Shown piece by piece: positions 1 to 7,900 of a stretch of 12,503 nucleotides of DNA (the stretch's first letter is position 1; every line of letters begins with the position of its first letter). The DNA lies in the NCBI GenBank assembly GCA_900554605.1, contig USHU01000015.1, forward strand, positions 1 to 12,503. Direction: 5' to 3'. A program made the position numbers and the translations under genes. The DNA is from an uncultured Actinomyces sp. GTDB lineage: Bacteria > Actinomycetota > Actinomycetes > Actinomycetales > Actinomycetaceae. The notes beneath the pieces are model-generated. The model was not told the origin of the DNA, did not search any database, and was given only the letters and a program-made list of their open reading frames with translations.

Positions 1-1080
1 CTTTTCGCGGGCCTGCTTCTCTGTCAGGCCAACGGAAGCGATTTCAGGCTCGCAGAAGGTCACGCGCGGGATACCGGACTCATCCATAAGCTTGGGGGCG
101 AGGCCAGCAATCTCTTCTGCTACAAACATTCCTTGGAGGAAGCCGCGGTGTGCGAGCTGAAGGCCAGGAACGATATCTCCGACTGCGTAGATATTGCCAA
201 CTCCTGTGTGCAAACGTTCGTCGGTCAGGACGAAGCCGCGCTCCATGCGAATACCGGCCTCTTCAAAGCCGAGCCCTTCGGTGACGGGACCGCGTCCAAC
301 GGCAACTAAGAGAACATCTGCATCAAAGGTCTTGCCATCTTCAGTTGCAACGTGAACGCCGAAATCATCCTGAGTGGCGCTTGCAAAACGCGTATTGGTA
401 TGGAACGCGATTCCACGCTTGCGGAAAGAACGTTCAAGGTGCTTGGAAACGGCTTCGTCTTCGTTATTCGCTAGGTGCGGGAGCGCTTCGATGATGGTGA
501 CTTCCGCGCCGAAGGAACGCCAGACAGATGCAAATTCGAGGCCAATGACACCGCCACCAAGAACAACTGCGCGCTGCGGGACCCACTCCATTTGGAGCGC
601 TTGGTCCGATGTGATGATACGACCGCTGATATCGAGTCCAGGAATTGAGCGCGAGTACGAGCCTGTTGCCAAAATGATGTTCCGACCAACGATGTGGCGG
701 CCGTTGACTTCGATGGTGTCAGGGGAGGCGAGGCGCCCCCAGCCCTCGATCACGTCAACTCCGCGCGAAGAAAGCAGCCCTTGAACGCCTCGGAAAAGCT
801 TATTGATGATGGAATCACGATACTGACCAACCTTGGCCATATCGATTCCCTGCAAAGTTGCCTGGACTCCGAAAGTGTCCGACTCGCGAATCGCATCAGC
901 AGTCTCTGCTGCGTGTAAATATGCCTTTGTAGGGATGCAGCCACGGTGGAGGCAGGTTCCACCAACCTTGTCACCTTCGATAAGGGCGACTTTCAATCCC
1001 AATTGGGAGGCGCGCAAAGCTGCAGCATAGCCGCCTGACCCTGCGCCGAGGATGACGAGGTCGTATACAGACTCGCTCAC
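1..1080 (-). CDS. lpd: Dihydrolipoyl dehydrogenase (E3), 3' end cut by window
   Basis: Flavoprotein E3 component of 2-oxoacid dehydrogenase and/or glycine cleavage complexes; it reoxidises dihydrolipoyl groups with NAD+ in the cytoplasm. Seen: an N-terminal FAD-binding Rossmann motif GAGSGG (residues 12-17), then GGTCLHRGCIPTK with the redox-active cysteines C43 and C48, a second dinucleotide fold with GGGVIGLEFAS near residues 171-181, and the second FAD motif with VGDI near residue 314. The 360 codons present cover the FAD and NAD domains. The C-terminal dimerisation domain with its His-Glu dyad lies outside, as the usual length is about 455-475 residues. The GTG start at 1080-1078 is chosen because AAGGAG lies 8 bases upstream and the Rossmann fold begins at once. 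No E2 or E1 gene is adjacent, so the partner complex is unknown. The family call is secure. Confidence 0.96.
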   Translation of the reverse strand, partial: MSESVYDLVILGAGSGGYAAALRASQLGLKVALIEGDKVGGTCLHRGCIPTKAYLHAAETADAIRESDTFGVQATLQGIDMAKVGQYRDSIINKLFRGVQGLLSSRGVDVIEGWGRLASPDTIEVNGRHIVGRNIILATGSYSRSIPGLDISGRIITSDQALQMEWVPQRAVVLGGGVIGLEFASVWRSFGAEVTIIEALPHLANNEDEAVSKHLERSFRKRGIAFHTNTRFASATQDDFGVHVATEDGKTFDADVLLVAVGRGPVTEGLGFEEAGIRMERGFVLTDERLHTGVGNIYAVGDIVPGLQLAHRGFLQGMFVAEEIAGLAPKLMDESGIPRVTFCEPEIASVGLTEKQAREK

Positions 1081-1088
1081 GTGTTCCA

Positions 1089-1094
1089 CTCCTT
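1089..1094 (-). promoter_or_regulatory. Ribosome binding site of lpd
   Basis: AAGGAG on the minus strand, 8 bases before the GTG codon at 1080-1078. It fixes a non-ATG start for lpd. Confidence 0.75.
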
Positions 1095-1109
1095 GATAAT
1101 GAAGAGAAC

Positions 1110-1135
1110 GGACCTTCAATGTCCGACTTAGGTCC
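1110..1135. repeat. Inverted repeat upstream of lpd
   Basis: Perfect 6-base arms GGACCT (1110-1115) and AGGTCC (1130-1135) are separated by 14 bases, 29 bases before the lpd start. It lies in the probable lpd leader or promoter, between the divergent genes lpd and the membrane protein. It could be an operator or a weak hairpin, but such short arms also arise by chance. No clear -10/-35 pair for lpd could be fixed around it. Confidence 0.25.
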
Positions 1136-1262
1136 TATTCTTCCACTAGTGACTGTATTTGTCCGCGAGAAAATAGCTGCTTAATCGGTTAGACAGCCCA
1201 CATGTTGCGGAGCCAAAATTGTCAAGCTTTCTCAGGAAAAACAACTACTATGGCACTAAACG

Positions 1263-1269
1263 AAGGAGG
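1263..1269 (+). promoter_or_regulatory. Ribosome binding site deciding the start of the membrane protein gene
   Basis: AAGGAGG is a near-complete anti-16S match, 4 bases before GTG at 1274. In-frame ATG codons at 1202 and 1250 lack a comparable site, so GTG 1274 is preferred. A TACTAT hexamer at 1246-1251 could be a -10 box and would also exclude the earlier starts, but its best -35 (TTGTCA, 1219-1224) is 21 bases away, so the promoter is unproven. Confidence 0.7.
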
Positions 1270-1273
1270 AGAT

Positions 1274-1774
1274 GTGAGCGAAGCAGCACACGAGCAGTCT
1301 CAAGATAACCGGCCACCCTCACGCGGCTCTGGTCGACTTGTCATCGCTCTGTACTGGTTGTTCAGTCTTGCTGTTACTATCTTGGCCATTGTCGATGCGT
1401 ATCATCGTCGCGATGTGTCCCTGTGGGTACGCTTCGCCGCCATTTTTATTGGTCTGATTTATGTAATTGCCGCCATTGCGCTGACGCATAATGGGCGGCG
1501 CATGCGCATCCTTGGCTGGTGCATGATTGCTTTAGGACTCATCGGGCCGCTTGTCTGTGGATTAGCGCAGAATCATCTGTCGCAGCTTGCTCTGGTGAGA
1601 AATGCGTGGAATTCGTTTGGGAGTGACTACTCTTACCTTCCGCTTGCTGTTGCACTCATCGGTGCTATCTGGATGTGGCTATCGAATCCGCGCAGGATTG
1701 TTGAGCTCGCTGAGCAAGTTGAGCGTCCGGGATTGAGCTTGCGCTCGTCAAAAATCTCAGGGGCGAAACACTAA
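1274..1774 (+). CDS. Small four-helix integral membrane protein, unknown function
   Basis: The 166-residue product starts with a polar N-terminus rich in Glu, Gln, Asn and Arg (about 21 residues). Four hydrophobic stretches follow, at about residues 22-41, 52-70, 80-98 and 120-136, then a charged tail of about 30 residues with NPRR right after the last helix. The HNGRRMR segment between helices 2 and 3 and the Arg/Lys-rich tail suggest that both face the cytoplasm (positive-inside rule). No catalytic motif or named domain is recognised. It resembles small conserved membrane proteins of actinobacteria, but this is an impression, not a database match. It is divergent from lpd and convergent with trmL, sharing four bases with the latter (CTAA, 1771-1774). 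The start follows the strong AAGGAGG; a longer form from ATG 1250 is possible. The reading frame is secure; function is open. Confidence 0.8.
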   Translation: MSEAAHEQSQDNRPPSRGSGRLVIALYWLFSLAVTILAIVDAYHRRDVSLWVRFAAIFIGLIYVIAAIALTHNGRRMRILGWCMIALGLIGPLVCGLAQNHLSQLALVRNAWNSFGSDYSYLPLAVALIGAIWMWLSNPRRIVELAEQVERPGLSLRSSKISGAKH

Positions 1775-2232
1775 ACTCCGTCGGGGAAACCAAGCTGACG
1801 CCAGGCCTCGTATAGGGCGATGGAAGCGGAATTTGCAAGGTTGAGAGAGCGAATACCTTCACGCATCTGGATGCGCACGCACTCGCTGACTCGAGGGTGA
1901 GACATTGCCCAATCAGGTAAACCGACGGATTCTCGACCAAAAAGAAGCCCATCGCCATCGGCGTAGGTGATGTCGCTGTAGTGGCGCGATGCGTGTCCGG
2001 TGAAAGCCCAGATTCTTCCAGGAACCTCTGCAAGCGCCTCGTCGAAGGTGTGGTGGACTTTAACGTGTGCGAGGTCGTGGTAATCCAAGCCTGCGCGCTT
2101 GAGCTTGGTATCGGACATATCAAATCCCAGAGGTTCGACCAAATGAAGGAAAGCTCCTGTGCAAGCGGCTAAGCGGATTGCGGCTCCGCTGTTTCCGGGG
2201 ATTTCAGGTTCAAGAAAAATGATGTGAAGCAT
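1771..2232 (-). CDS. trmL: tRNA (cytidine(34)-2'-O)-methyltransferase TrmL, SPOUT family
   Basis: A 153-residue protein matching TrmL over its whole length. TrmL methylates the 2'-OH of the wobble nucleotide 34 of certain leucine tRNAs using S-adenosylmethionine. Seen: the N-terminal EPEIPGNSGAAIRLAACTG (8-26), EPLGFDMSDTKLKRAGLDY (33-51), and the SPOUT trefoil-knot motifs LLFGRESVGLP (96-106) and RSLNLANSASIALYEAWRQLG (128-148) that form the cofactor pocket. The length fits the short SPOUT proteins without an extra RNA-binding domain. Its ATG lies one base after the PEBP stop, with no clear ribosome binding site, so translational coupling to that gene is likely. Its TAG stop overlaps the stop of the convergent membrane protein gene. 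Family certain; the exact target tRNA is inferred from E. coli TrmL. Confidence 0.93.
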   Translation of the reverse strand: MLHIIFLEPEIPGNSGAAIRLAACTGAFLHLVEPLGFDMSDTKLKRAGLDYHDLAHVKVHHTFDEALAEVPGRIWAFTGHASRHYSDITYADGDGLLFGRESVGLPDWAMSHPRVSECVRIQMREGIRSLNLANSASIALYEAWRQLGFPDGV

Positions 2233-2233
2233 A

Positions 2234-2773
2234 TTAGTTCAGTGGAGTGGAGAAAGTAGCGGTCAAAGTGGCGCGGGCGATGGAGTGCTCGATTGCGAGG
2301 AATGAATACATCGCTAAAGAGACTTCGTCATCGCATTGCAAGGTGGGAACGTTAAGCGCGTGGACTGAAAAGATATAACGGTGCGCACGATCTCCTGCTG
2401 GAGGGGCTGCTCCGAAGTAGGAATGATCGCCGTGATCTCCGCGTAGATGGAAAGCGTTTCCATCAAGTTCAAGATCTGAGTGCCCGACTCCTTGGGCAAG
2501 AGAAGTGCAAGAAGAAGGCAGATCGATGATCATCCAATGCCAAAAGCCTGAGGGAGTCGGGGCATCCGGATCAAAACAGGAAACAAAAAAGCTTTCTGTT
2601 TCCTGAGGGAATCCGCTCCATTGCAGATGTGGCGAAACGTTTCCTCCCTGTGCGCTATGGAGCAAGGGAAGGGGTTGACCATCGATCAGATCGTTGGATT
2701 TAAGAGTAAAAGTCTGGGTTGGGGGCAAAGCCTCATAAGGATTCGGAGCGGTTGGGCGATCGAAGAGATGCAT
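2234..2773 (-). CDS. YbhB/YbcL-type PEBP (Raf kinase inhibitor-like) protein
   Basis: A 179-residue member of the phosphatidylethanolamine-binding protein family. Seen: GGNVSPHLQWSGFP (43-56), the core DPDAPTPSGFWHW (68-80) that lines the anion/ligand pocket, and GAAPPAGDRAHRYIFSVHAL (121-140), the second conserved block. There is no signal peptide, so it is probably cytoplasmic. Bacterial members have no settled function; ligand binding is the family property and nothing here indicates the ligand. It is the first gene of a two-gene unit with trmL (TAA, one base, ATG). It is divergent from imuA', and its start is 68 bases from the LexA box at 2841-2860, so LexA might also affect it; that is inference. 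The ATG start has only a weak purine-rich stretch upstream. Confidence 0.93.
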   Translation of the reverse strand: MHLFDRPTAPNPYEALPPTQTFTLKSNDLIDGQPLPLLHSAQGGNVSPHLQWSGFPQETESFFVSCFDPDAPTPSGFWHWMIIDLPSSCTSLAQGVGHSDLELDGNAFHLRGDHGDHSYFGAAPPAGDRAHRYIFSVHALNVPTLQCDDEVSLAMYSFLAIEHSIARATLTATFSTPLN

Positions 2774-2786
2774 GGCGGTATTCTTT

Positions 2787-2800
2787 CACTTCTTGAAGTG
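2787..2800. repeat. Short palindrome before the PEBP start
   Basis: CACTTC-TT-GAAGTG has perfect 6-base arms around two bases, 14-27 bases upstream of the PEBP ATG on the minus strand. The position suits an operator or a small leader hairpin near the ribosome binding site. There is no direct evidence for either. Confidence 0.25.
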
Positions 2801-2834
2801 GATCAAAAGTGGACGCAAATGAGGTGGAGCCACA

Positions 2835-2840
2835 TACACT
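2835..2840 (+). promoter_or_regulatory. Candidate -10 box of the imuA' promoter
   Basis: TACACT fits the actinobacterial TANNNT pattern and lies directly before the LexA box. Initiation would fall near 2847, inside the box, leaving a leader of about 25 bases before GTG 2872. The -35 is weak (TGGACG at 2810-2815, spacing 19). Tentative. Confidence 0.4.
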
Positions 2841-2860
2841 AATAGAACATTTGTTCGATT
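2841..2860. promoter_or_regulatory. LexA (SOS) box controlling imuA'-imuB-SNF2
   Basis: The sequence AATAGAACATTTGTTCGATT contains GAAC-N4-GTTC, the core recognised by LexA in actinobacteria and Bacillus. The 8-base arms (2841-2848 and 2853-2860) differ from a perfect palindrome at one position. It lies 12 bases before the preferred imuA' start and downstream of a candidate -10, so bound LexA would cover the transcription start. The adjoining mutagenesis genes make the assignment strong. Confidence 0.9.
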
Positions 2861-2871
2861 GGGGTGGTTGT

Positions 2872-3342
2872 GTGACGCGTCTAGATATTGCTCGTCAGGT
2901 TTTGAACGATGTTGAAACTCGTCTGGGGATTGAGAAAAACCACGGGTCTTGGGAACGTGTATCAAGCTATGCGGGTGTATGGGAATTCGGGAATAACTAC
3001 TCACTACTGACCCGGATTTTCGTGGCGCTCACCGGCGAAGAAAACTCCTGTGCTCTCATAGGCGCTGATGACTTTGGATGGGAATACGCAGCCAAGCAAG
3101 GCCTTGACCTTGCGCGTTGCGTGCAAGTTCCATCTTCCGCGGCAGACGCGCGCGTTGTCTCTTTGCTCCTTCCTCACTACAGGGTTCTTTATCTTGGAAA
3201 GTGCCCCTTAGAGATTGGCGATATGCGTCGTCTCAGTGCTCAAGTACGTCAAGAAAGAGCTGCGCTTTTTACTGCTGTCCCATGGGGAGGAATGAGCAGG
3301 CTCTGGTGCGAGCAGATGTATGAAAGACGAAGGGCTGTTTGA
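2872..3342 (+). CDS. imuA': ImuA', RecA-like accessory protein of the DnaE2 mutasome
   Basis: This 156-residue protein probably serves as the RecA-related adaptor that helps ImuB and DnaE2 in damage-induced mutagenesis. Seen: a short helical N-terminus (1-24), then a degenerate RecA-like fold. The phosphate-loop position holds GVWEFGNNYSLL (35-46) without the GKT of a Walker A box, followed by the strand CALIGADDFGW (60-70), a helix with AAKQGLDLARCVQVP (73-87), and the strand LYLGKCP (106-112). Homology is recognised mainly from the secondary-structure pattern and from the place before imuB. At 156 residues it is shorter than I expect for ImuA' (about 200 or more). Start: an upstream in-frame GTG at 2809 would put the LexA box and -10 inside the gene, so GTG 2872 (preceded by GGGGTGG) is preferred. 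imuB follows after one base. The family call is good but rests partly on context. Confidence 0.8.
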   Translation: MTRLDIARQVLNDVETRLGIEKNHGSWERVSSYAGVWEFGNNYSLLTRIFVALTGEENSCALIGADDFGWEYAAKQGLDLARCVQVPSSAADARVVSLLLPHYRVLYLGKCPLEIGDMRRLSAQVRQERAALFTAVPWGGMSRLWCEQMYERRRAV

Positions 3343-3343
3343 A

Positions 3344-4933
3344 ATGCGCTATGTCATGGTGTGGATTCCTAATTGGCCTGTGAACTCTTTGGTAGTTGAC
3401 ATTCCTCCCGGAGCTCACGGTGCAATTGAAGCAGGAGGATATATACAGGTCGTCACTCCGCCTGCTCGAAAATGCGGTGTCAGGCAGGGGATGAAAGTAT
3501 CCATGGCGCGGTATTTATGTCCTGATCTTTTAGTTCTGCCATTCGATATGTGCCGGGATATTTCTTCATTTGAAGTAATTTTGCGGGCATGTGAACAGTG
3601 GATCGCTCGAATAGCCTGCATTTATCCGGGGCTTGCCTGGGCTCCGGCCGCCGGAGCTGCTCGCTGGAGTGGGGGAGAAGCGCAATTAGCTGAAAATCTT
3701 GTTGACGCTATTTCAGATTGCACTGGTTCAGAGAGCAACGTTGGAATAGCTTCTGGCCCTCTTGCAAGTTATGGTGCGGCCAGGCGCGGCATTATTCTCG
3801 CCCCAGAAGACACCCAAGATTTTCTTGATCAACTCGAAGTGCGGCAGTGTCTTTCTCTTTTCCCACCCAAACAGCACAATGCACTTTCTCAGTTTGTGCA
3901 GACGTGTCATTCTGCTGGGATTACAAGAGGAATCGATATTCGGGAAATGGGATCTGCTTCCCTGTATTCGCGGTTTGGCAGCATTGGAAAACATGTATGG
4001 GAACTTTTTACGGGAAAAGATCTGTGGCTTCCCGAGAGACAGATTCTTCTCGACGATCTTCAAGCGGAAGAAGAATGTGAAGAGAGCATTGAACGTGAGG
4101 AGCAAGTTGCATTTTGTGCGCGCCGCTTAGCTCATCAAATCTGCGAGAAGTTGGATTTTTATGGACTGCGTTGTTCCAGTATCGCTGTGAGTGCTCAAGA
4201 TTCTGCATCGCAATCTTATGAACGGCAATGGTGGGGGATAGATGGAGAGGAAGATGAAATTGCCGATCGGATTCGATGGCAGTTGGTTGCTTGGTTGTCT
4301 GCTTCTGAAAACGAGCAGGGCTTTGTACGCGTGAATGTACGGGCTGAACACTGTGAGCGCGTGGGGGCTTCGCGAGCTTTATGGCGGGCAGGTGAATCAC
4401 CTCAACGTGATTCTGTTCTGCGAAAAATTTGTGCCTATAAAGGTGAAAATGCCATTCGTATTCCTCGGATCCTTCCGGGATATTCACCCACTCAACGCGC
4501 AGGATTCGCCTCCGTTGATGAAAGAAAAGAAAAAGAACAGGTGACTTGTCTTGAAGGAGGAATCGAAGACGCTCCTTCAAGACTGTGTATCTGTCCATAC
4601 CCAGCGGAAGTCTATGGAAAGGCCGAAGGGGGTCGAAAAGTAGATGTACGTGTTAATGAACGATCGGCTTTAACAAGTAGTCCTCAAGACGTAAAAGTCT
4701 GTGCCTTTGGGGAAGAGAAGCTGTATCACATTCTGTCCTGGCGTGGACCTTGGGCGGTACCTCAACAATGGTGGTCTGAGTCGACTGAGAAGATGACCCA
4801 TGACCCGCAGACTCATTACCTTCGAGTGAAGTCTGATTCTTCTCCAGATCTGCTTTTGATGTGGAGTCATCATGCGTGGAGCCTCGTTGGGGTATATGAG
4901 TGTGAGGCTTCTTTTGAGTGTGGATTATCCTGA
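3344..4933 (+). CDS. imuB: ImuB, catalytically dead Y-family polymerase-like protein
   Basis: A 529-residue Y-family-like protein that in mycobacteria links DnaE2 and ImuA' to the sliding clamp. Seen: the N-terminus VMVWIPNWPVNS (4-15), where active Y-family enzymes carry the first metal-binding Asp; the palm/fingers block GVRQGMKVSMARYLCPDLLVL (45-65); WAPAAGAARWSGGE (99-112) in place of the catalytic SxDE segment, so both carboxylates are gone; a thumb region (about 163-226) including LYSRFGSIG (207-215); and the little-finger-like IADRIRWQLVAWL block near 303. ImuB-specific GPWAVPQQWW (468-477) lies close to the C-terminus. The usual clamp-binding pentapeptide (Gln-Leu-x-Leu-Trp type) aligns with SRALW (343-347), which keeps only Leu-Trp. 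ATG 3344 is one base after the imuA' stop, with GAAGGG upstream; ATG 3320 has no ribosome binding site. Confidence 0.92.
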   Translation: MRYVMVWIPNWPVNSLVVDIPPGAHGAIEAGGYIQVVTPPARKCGVRQGMKVSMARYLCPDLLVLPFDMCRDISSFEVILRACEQWIARIACIYPGLAWAPAAGAARWSGGEAQLAENLVDAISDCTGSESNVGIASGPLASYGAARRGIILAPEDTQDFLDQLEVRQCLSLFPPKQHNALSQFVQTCHSAGITRGIDIREMGSASLYSRFGSIGKHVWELFTGKDLWLPERQILLDDLQAEEECEESIEREEQVAFCARRLAHQICEKLDFYGLRCSSIAVSAQDSASQSYERQWWGIDGEEDEIADRIRWQLVAWLSASENEQGFVRVNVRAEHCERVGASRALWRAGESPQRDSVLRKICAYKGENAIRIPRILPGYSPTQRAGFASVDERKEKEQVTCLEGGIEDAPSRLCICPYPAEVYGKAEGGRKVDVRVNERSALTSSPQDVKVCAFGEEKLYHILSWRGPWAVPQQWWSESTEKMTHDPQTHYLRVKSDSSPDLLLMWSHHAWSLVGVYECEASFECGLS

Positions 4934-4937
4934 AGAG

Positions 4938-7900
4938 ATGGACACGTCACCGATCCGTGCAGCACTGCTCTCCTGTGGTGAGGAGGGAGCAACGGCATGC
5001 GTTGGTCACGCTCTGTGGGCACAGGGGGCACTTGCATTCAAACGCGGTGACGTATACGACGTGACATGGGACGACCAACGAGTGTGGGCACGGGTACGTG
5101 CAAAAGGCGTGTCCTATCGAAGCGAGATCGAATATGCGCCTTCCTTACCTTTTCCGCATCTACGCATGAAATGTGCGTGTTTTCTAAACGGAGACTGCGC
5201 TCATACTGCAGCTTTACTTCAGTGTGCGATGGACAATGTGTTCTCCGCGCGTGAGGACCGTACGCATCAACCGGTATGGAACCGTGATCTTGAGATCTTG
5301 CTTTCAACGGACGGAGGAGAGTCCTTAGGCCTTGTGATTGACGCGCATGATCCTGCAGACCCGGTGTGGTTGACTCCAGTGCGTTTGAGTACGGACCACC
5401 TACCGCCGCGCAGGTTGAGTTGGGCGGAATTAGCGCAGTCACGCTGGGGTGGGGTTATTGATGCTCTAGCACCTAAGCAACTGAAACTTCTCCGTCGGCT
5501 CTATCAGTGCAGCCGAAAATTACAGGGGCATATTTCAACGGGATATGACGTTTACCTAGATTCTCTTGGCATGGAGGCGCCGCGCTGGCTATATAGACTT
5601 CAATGCGGGGGAGTCGCGCTTTTAACACCGCAGTTTCAGCGATTTCACTTCGAACTCAGCTCGTCACGCCTCGTGATCGACATGAATCTTACTGAGAAGA
5701 GTCTTGAACTTTCGTATCGCCACCACTATGTCACCAGAACAGACGAAGAAATTCGCTTTCCACGGCAAGCTCCGCATATGTCGCTAACCTTTTGTGACGG
5801 CGGTGATGGGGCAATAAGTGAGGAGGATATCGATGATGAGTTGCTGCCCGATCAGATCGTTCAGATCCCGATTAAAAGCATTGGAGATTTCCTCTTCAAA
5901 TGGCTGCCACTATTACGCGAGCGTTTTGAGTGCACCTCATCGACGGGAACCTTCCCTGTAGAAAACTGCCAGCCGAAGCTCCTACTCATTTTGCATCCCA
6001 AAAACCGCGTGTGTGCGCAGATCGAATGGGCGCTGGAATATCACCTCAGAAATAAATGTTTCCGCGTCATTTTGTCTCCCCAGACAAAGATTTCACAGCT
6101 TGATGAGGACATTCAGCGCGACTTTAATGATGCGCACGCTCTCCTACGACGCTATTTCGCCTCGGCATCGCTTCATCCAAGTGCACAGGGCCTTCTTATT
6201 CCGCTTCCCCAAGTCCCCGCATTTATACAAGAGATTGGAGCCTGGCCGTTCTCATCGGTGCATTGGGATATCGACGATAGCCTCAGGCAATTAACCCTCA
6301 CTGAAGAGGCGGCGACTGTTACTGCTGCTATCGAAGCAACAGATTCTCCGGATTGGTGGGGGCTTCACGTCGCGATCCAAGTTGGTAACGAAAAAATTCC
6401 AATTTCACGAGTTTTGAAGGCACTTTCTTCAGGTGAAGAATACATTCGTGTTAATGACGGACAATGGGCGCGCCTTGAAGGTATCGACGTCGAGCGCCTT
6501 CGCGTTCTGCTTCGTGGAGCTGCGCAACTGACGCGATCGCGTTCGATTGATGATATTCGTCTTCATACCTCACAACTTGGGCTATGGGAAAGACTGAGTC
6601 AGACAGTTGATGTCGCACAAGAAGACCTGCAATGGCGCTCTCGAACTTCGGCCCTAAAACAACTTGCGCTGCGCGCACAGTCCCATACGGATCAAGATCA
6701 AGACCCTCGTCTTCGCCCGTATCAGCTTGAAGGTCGTAACTGGCTTCGCAGCCGGATTTCCTCTGGTTTTGGATGTATTCTTGCCGACGATATGGGGCTG
6801 GGAAAAACCAGGCAGGTCCTTGCAGCAATCGATGCTCTTCGTGAGGAAGGAAGTCTTGAATCACCCGTCTTGATTCTTGTTCCGACCAGCGTCATTTCAA
6901 GCTGGGCAAATGAAGCCGAGCGCTGTTTTCCGCAGCTCAGGACATGCGTGCTTCGCGCCTCACATCAGCGAAATCCACTTGCTTGGGCTGAGATCTCGCA
7001 ATCGAACATCGTCATTACTTCACACACGCTCTTCCGAATGGACCACCTGTTGTGGGATAACCGCACGCTCAGTGGACTCGTCATCGATGAAGCGCAGGTT
7101 CTCAAGAATCCGCGCACGATGCTCTATCGAAGTGTGAAAGAACTCCAGGTTCCCTGGAGAATTTGCGTCAGCGGAACTCCCATTGAAAATTCACTCGAGG
7201 ACCTGTGGTCACTGATGTCTTTGAGCGTCCCCGGTCTCCTGTCGACGCATTCGCACTTCAATGAGAAATTTCGACGCCCCATTGAAGGGACTCGGCAAGA
7301 CAGTGCTTTAGAACTTTTGCATACGCTGATTGCCCCATTCATCCTTCGTCGTACGAAAGAAGAAGTGACACCTGAACTTCCCGATCGTATTGAAACGCTA
7401 CTTCCCGTTCCCTTAGAAGGGCGACAACGTCAGATTTACGACCGTTACCTCACTCGTGAACGTGCTCGACTCCTTCGTATTCAGCTCAACAATGAAGGGG
7501 CTCAAGGACGATTTGAAGTTCTTGCTGCACTCACACGGCTGCGACAGCTTTCCCTTGATCCGGCTCTTGTTGATGAGCGCTACGAGGGGGTTGGTTCTGC
7601 AAAGATTGATCTGCTGTGTTCGCACCTAGAACAAATTGTTCCTGCAGGTCACCAGGTACTTGTTTTTAGTCAATTCGTGAGTTTTCTTGAACGAATCGAT
7701 AGCGCTCTGAAACAGCGCGGAATTTCGTGTCTTCTCCTTGAAGGAAAGACGCGAAAGCGTGAGGATGTTATCGCAAAATTTCGTAGAGGAGAAGGATCTG
7801 TTTTCCTCATCTCGCTGAAGGCTGGGGGAGTTGGGCTCACGCTCACTGAAGCAGACTATGTCTACATCATGGACCCTTGGTGGAATCCTTCTGTTGAAGC

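Noticed and set aside
1159..1251. Sigma-70-type promoter for the membrane protein gene
   Set aside because: TTGTCC (1159-1164) with TAATCG at 17 bases, and TTGTCA (1219-1224) with TACTAT at 21 bases, are each poor in one element, so neither is listed as a promoter.
2809..2871. Upstream GTG start for imuA' at 2809
   Set aside because: It would place the LexA box and the candidate -10 inside the gene and adds 21 residues with no family-like sequence.
3845..3862. QCLSLF in ImuB (168-173) as a sliding-clamp motif
   Set aside because: It falls in the conserved start of the thumb region of Y-family proteins (the LPVRxLPG-like strand) and has an extra residue relative to the consensus, so it is more likely structural.
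4008..4598. Antisense open frame of 196 codons inside imuB
   Set aside because: It has no protein-like motifs and no ribosome binding site, and it lies opposite a well-supported imuB.
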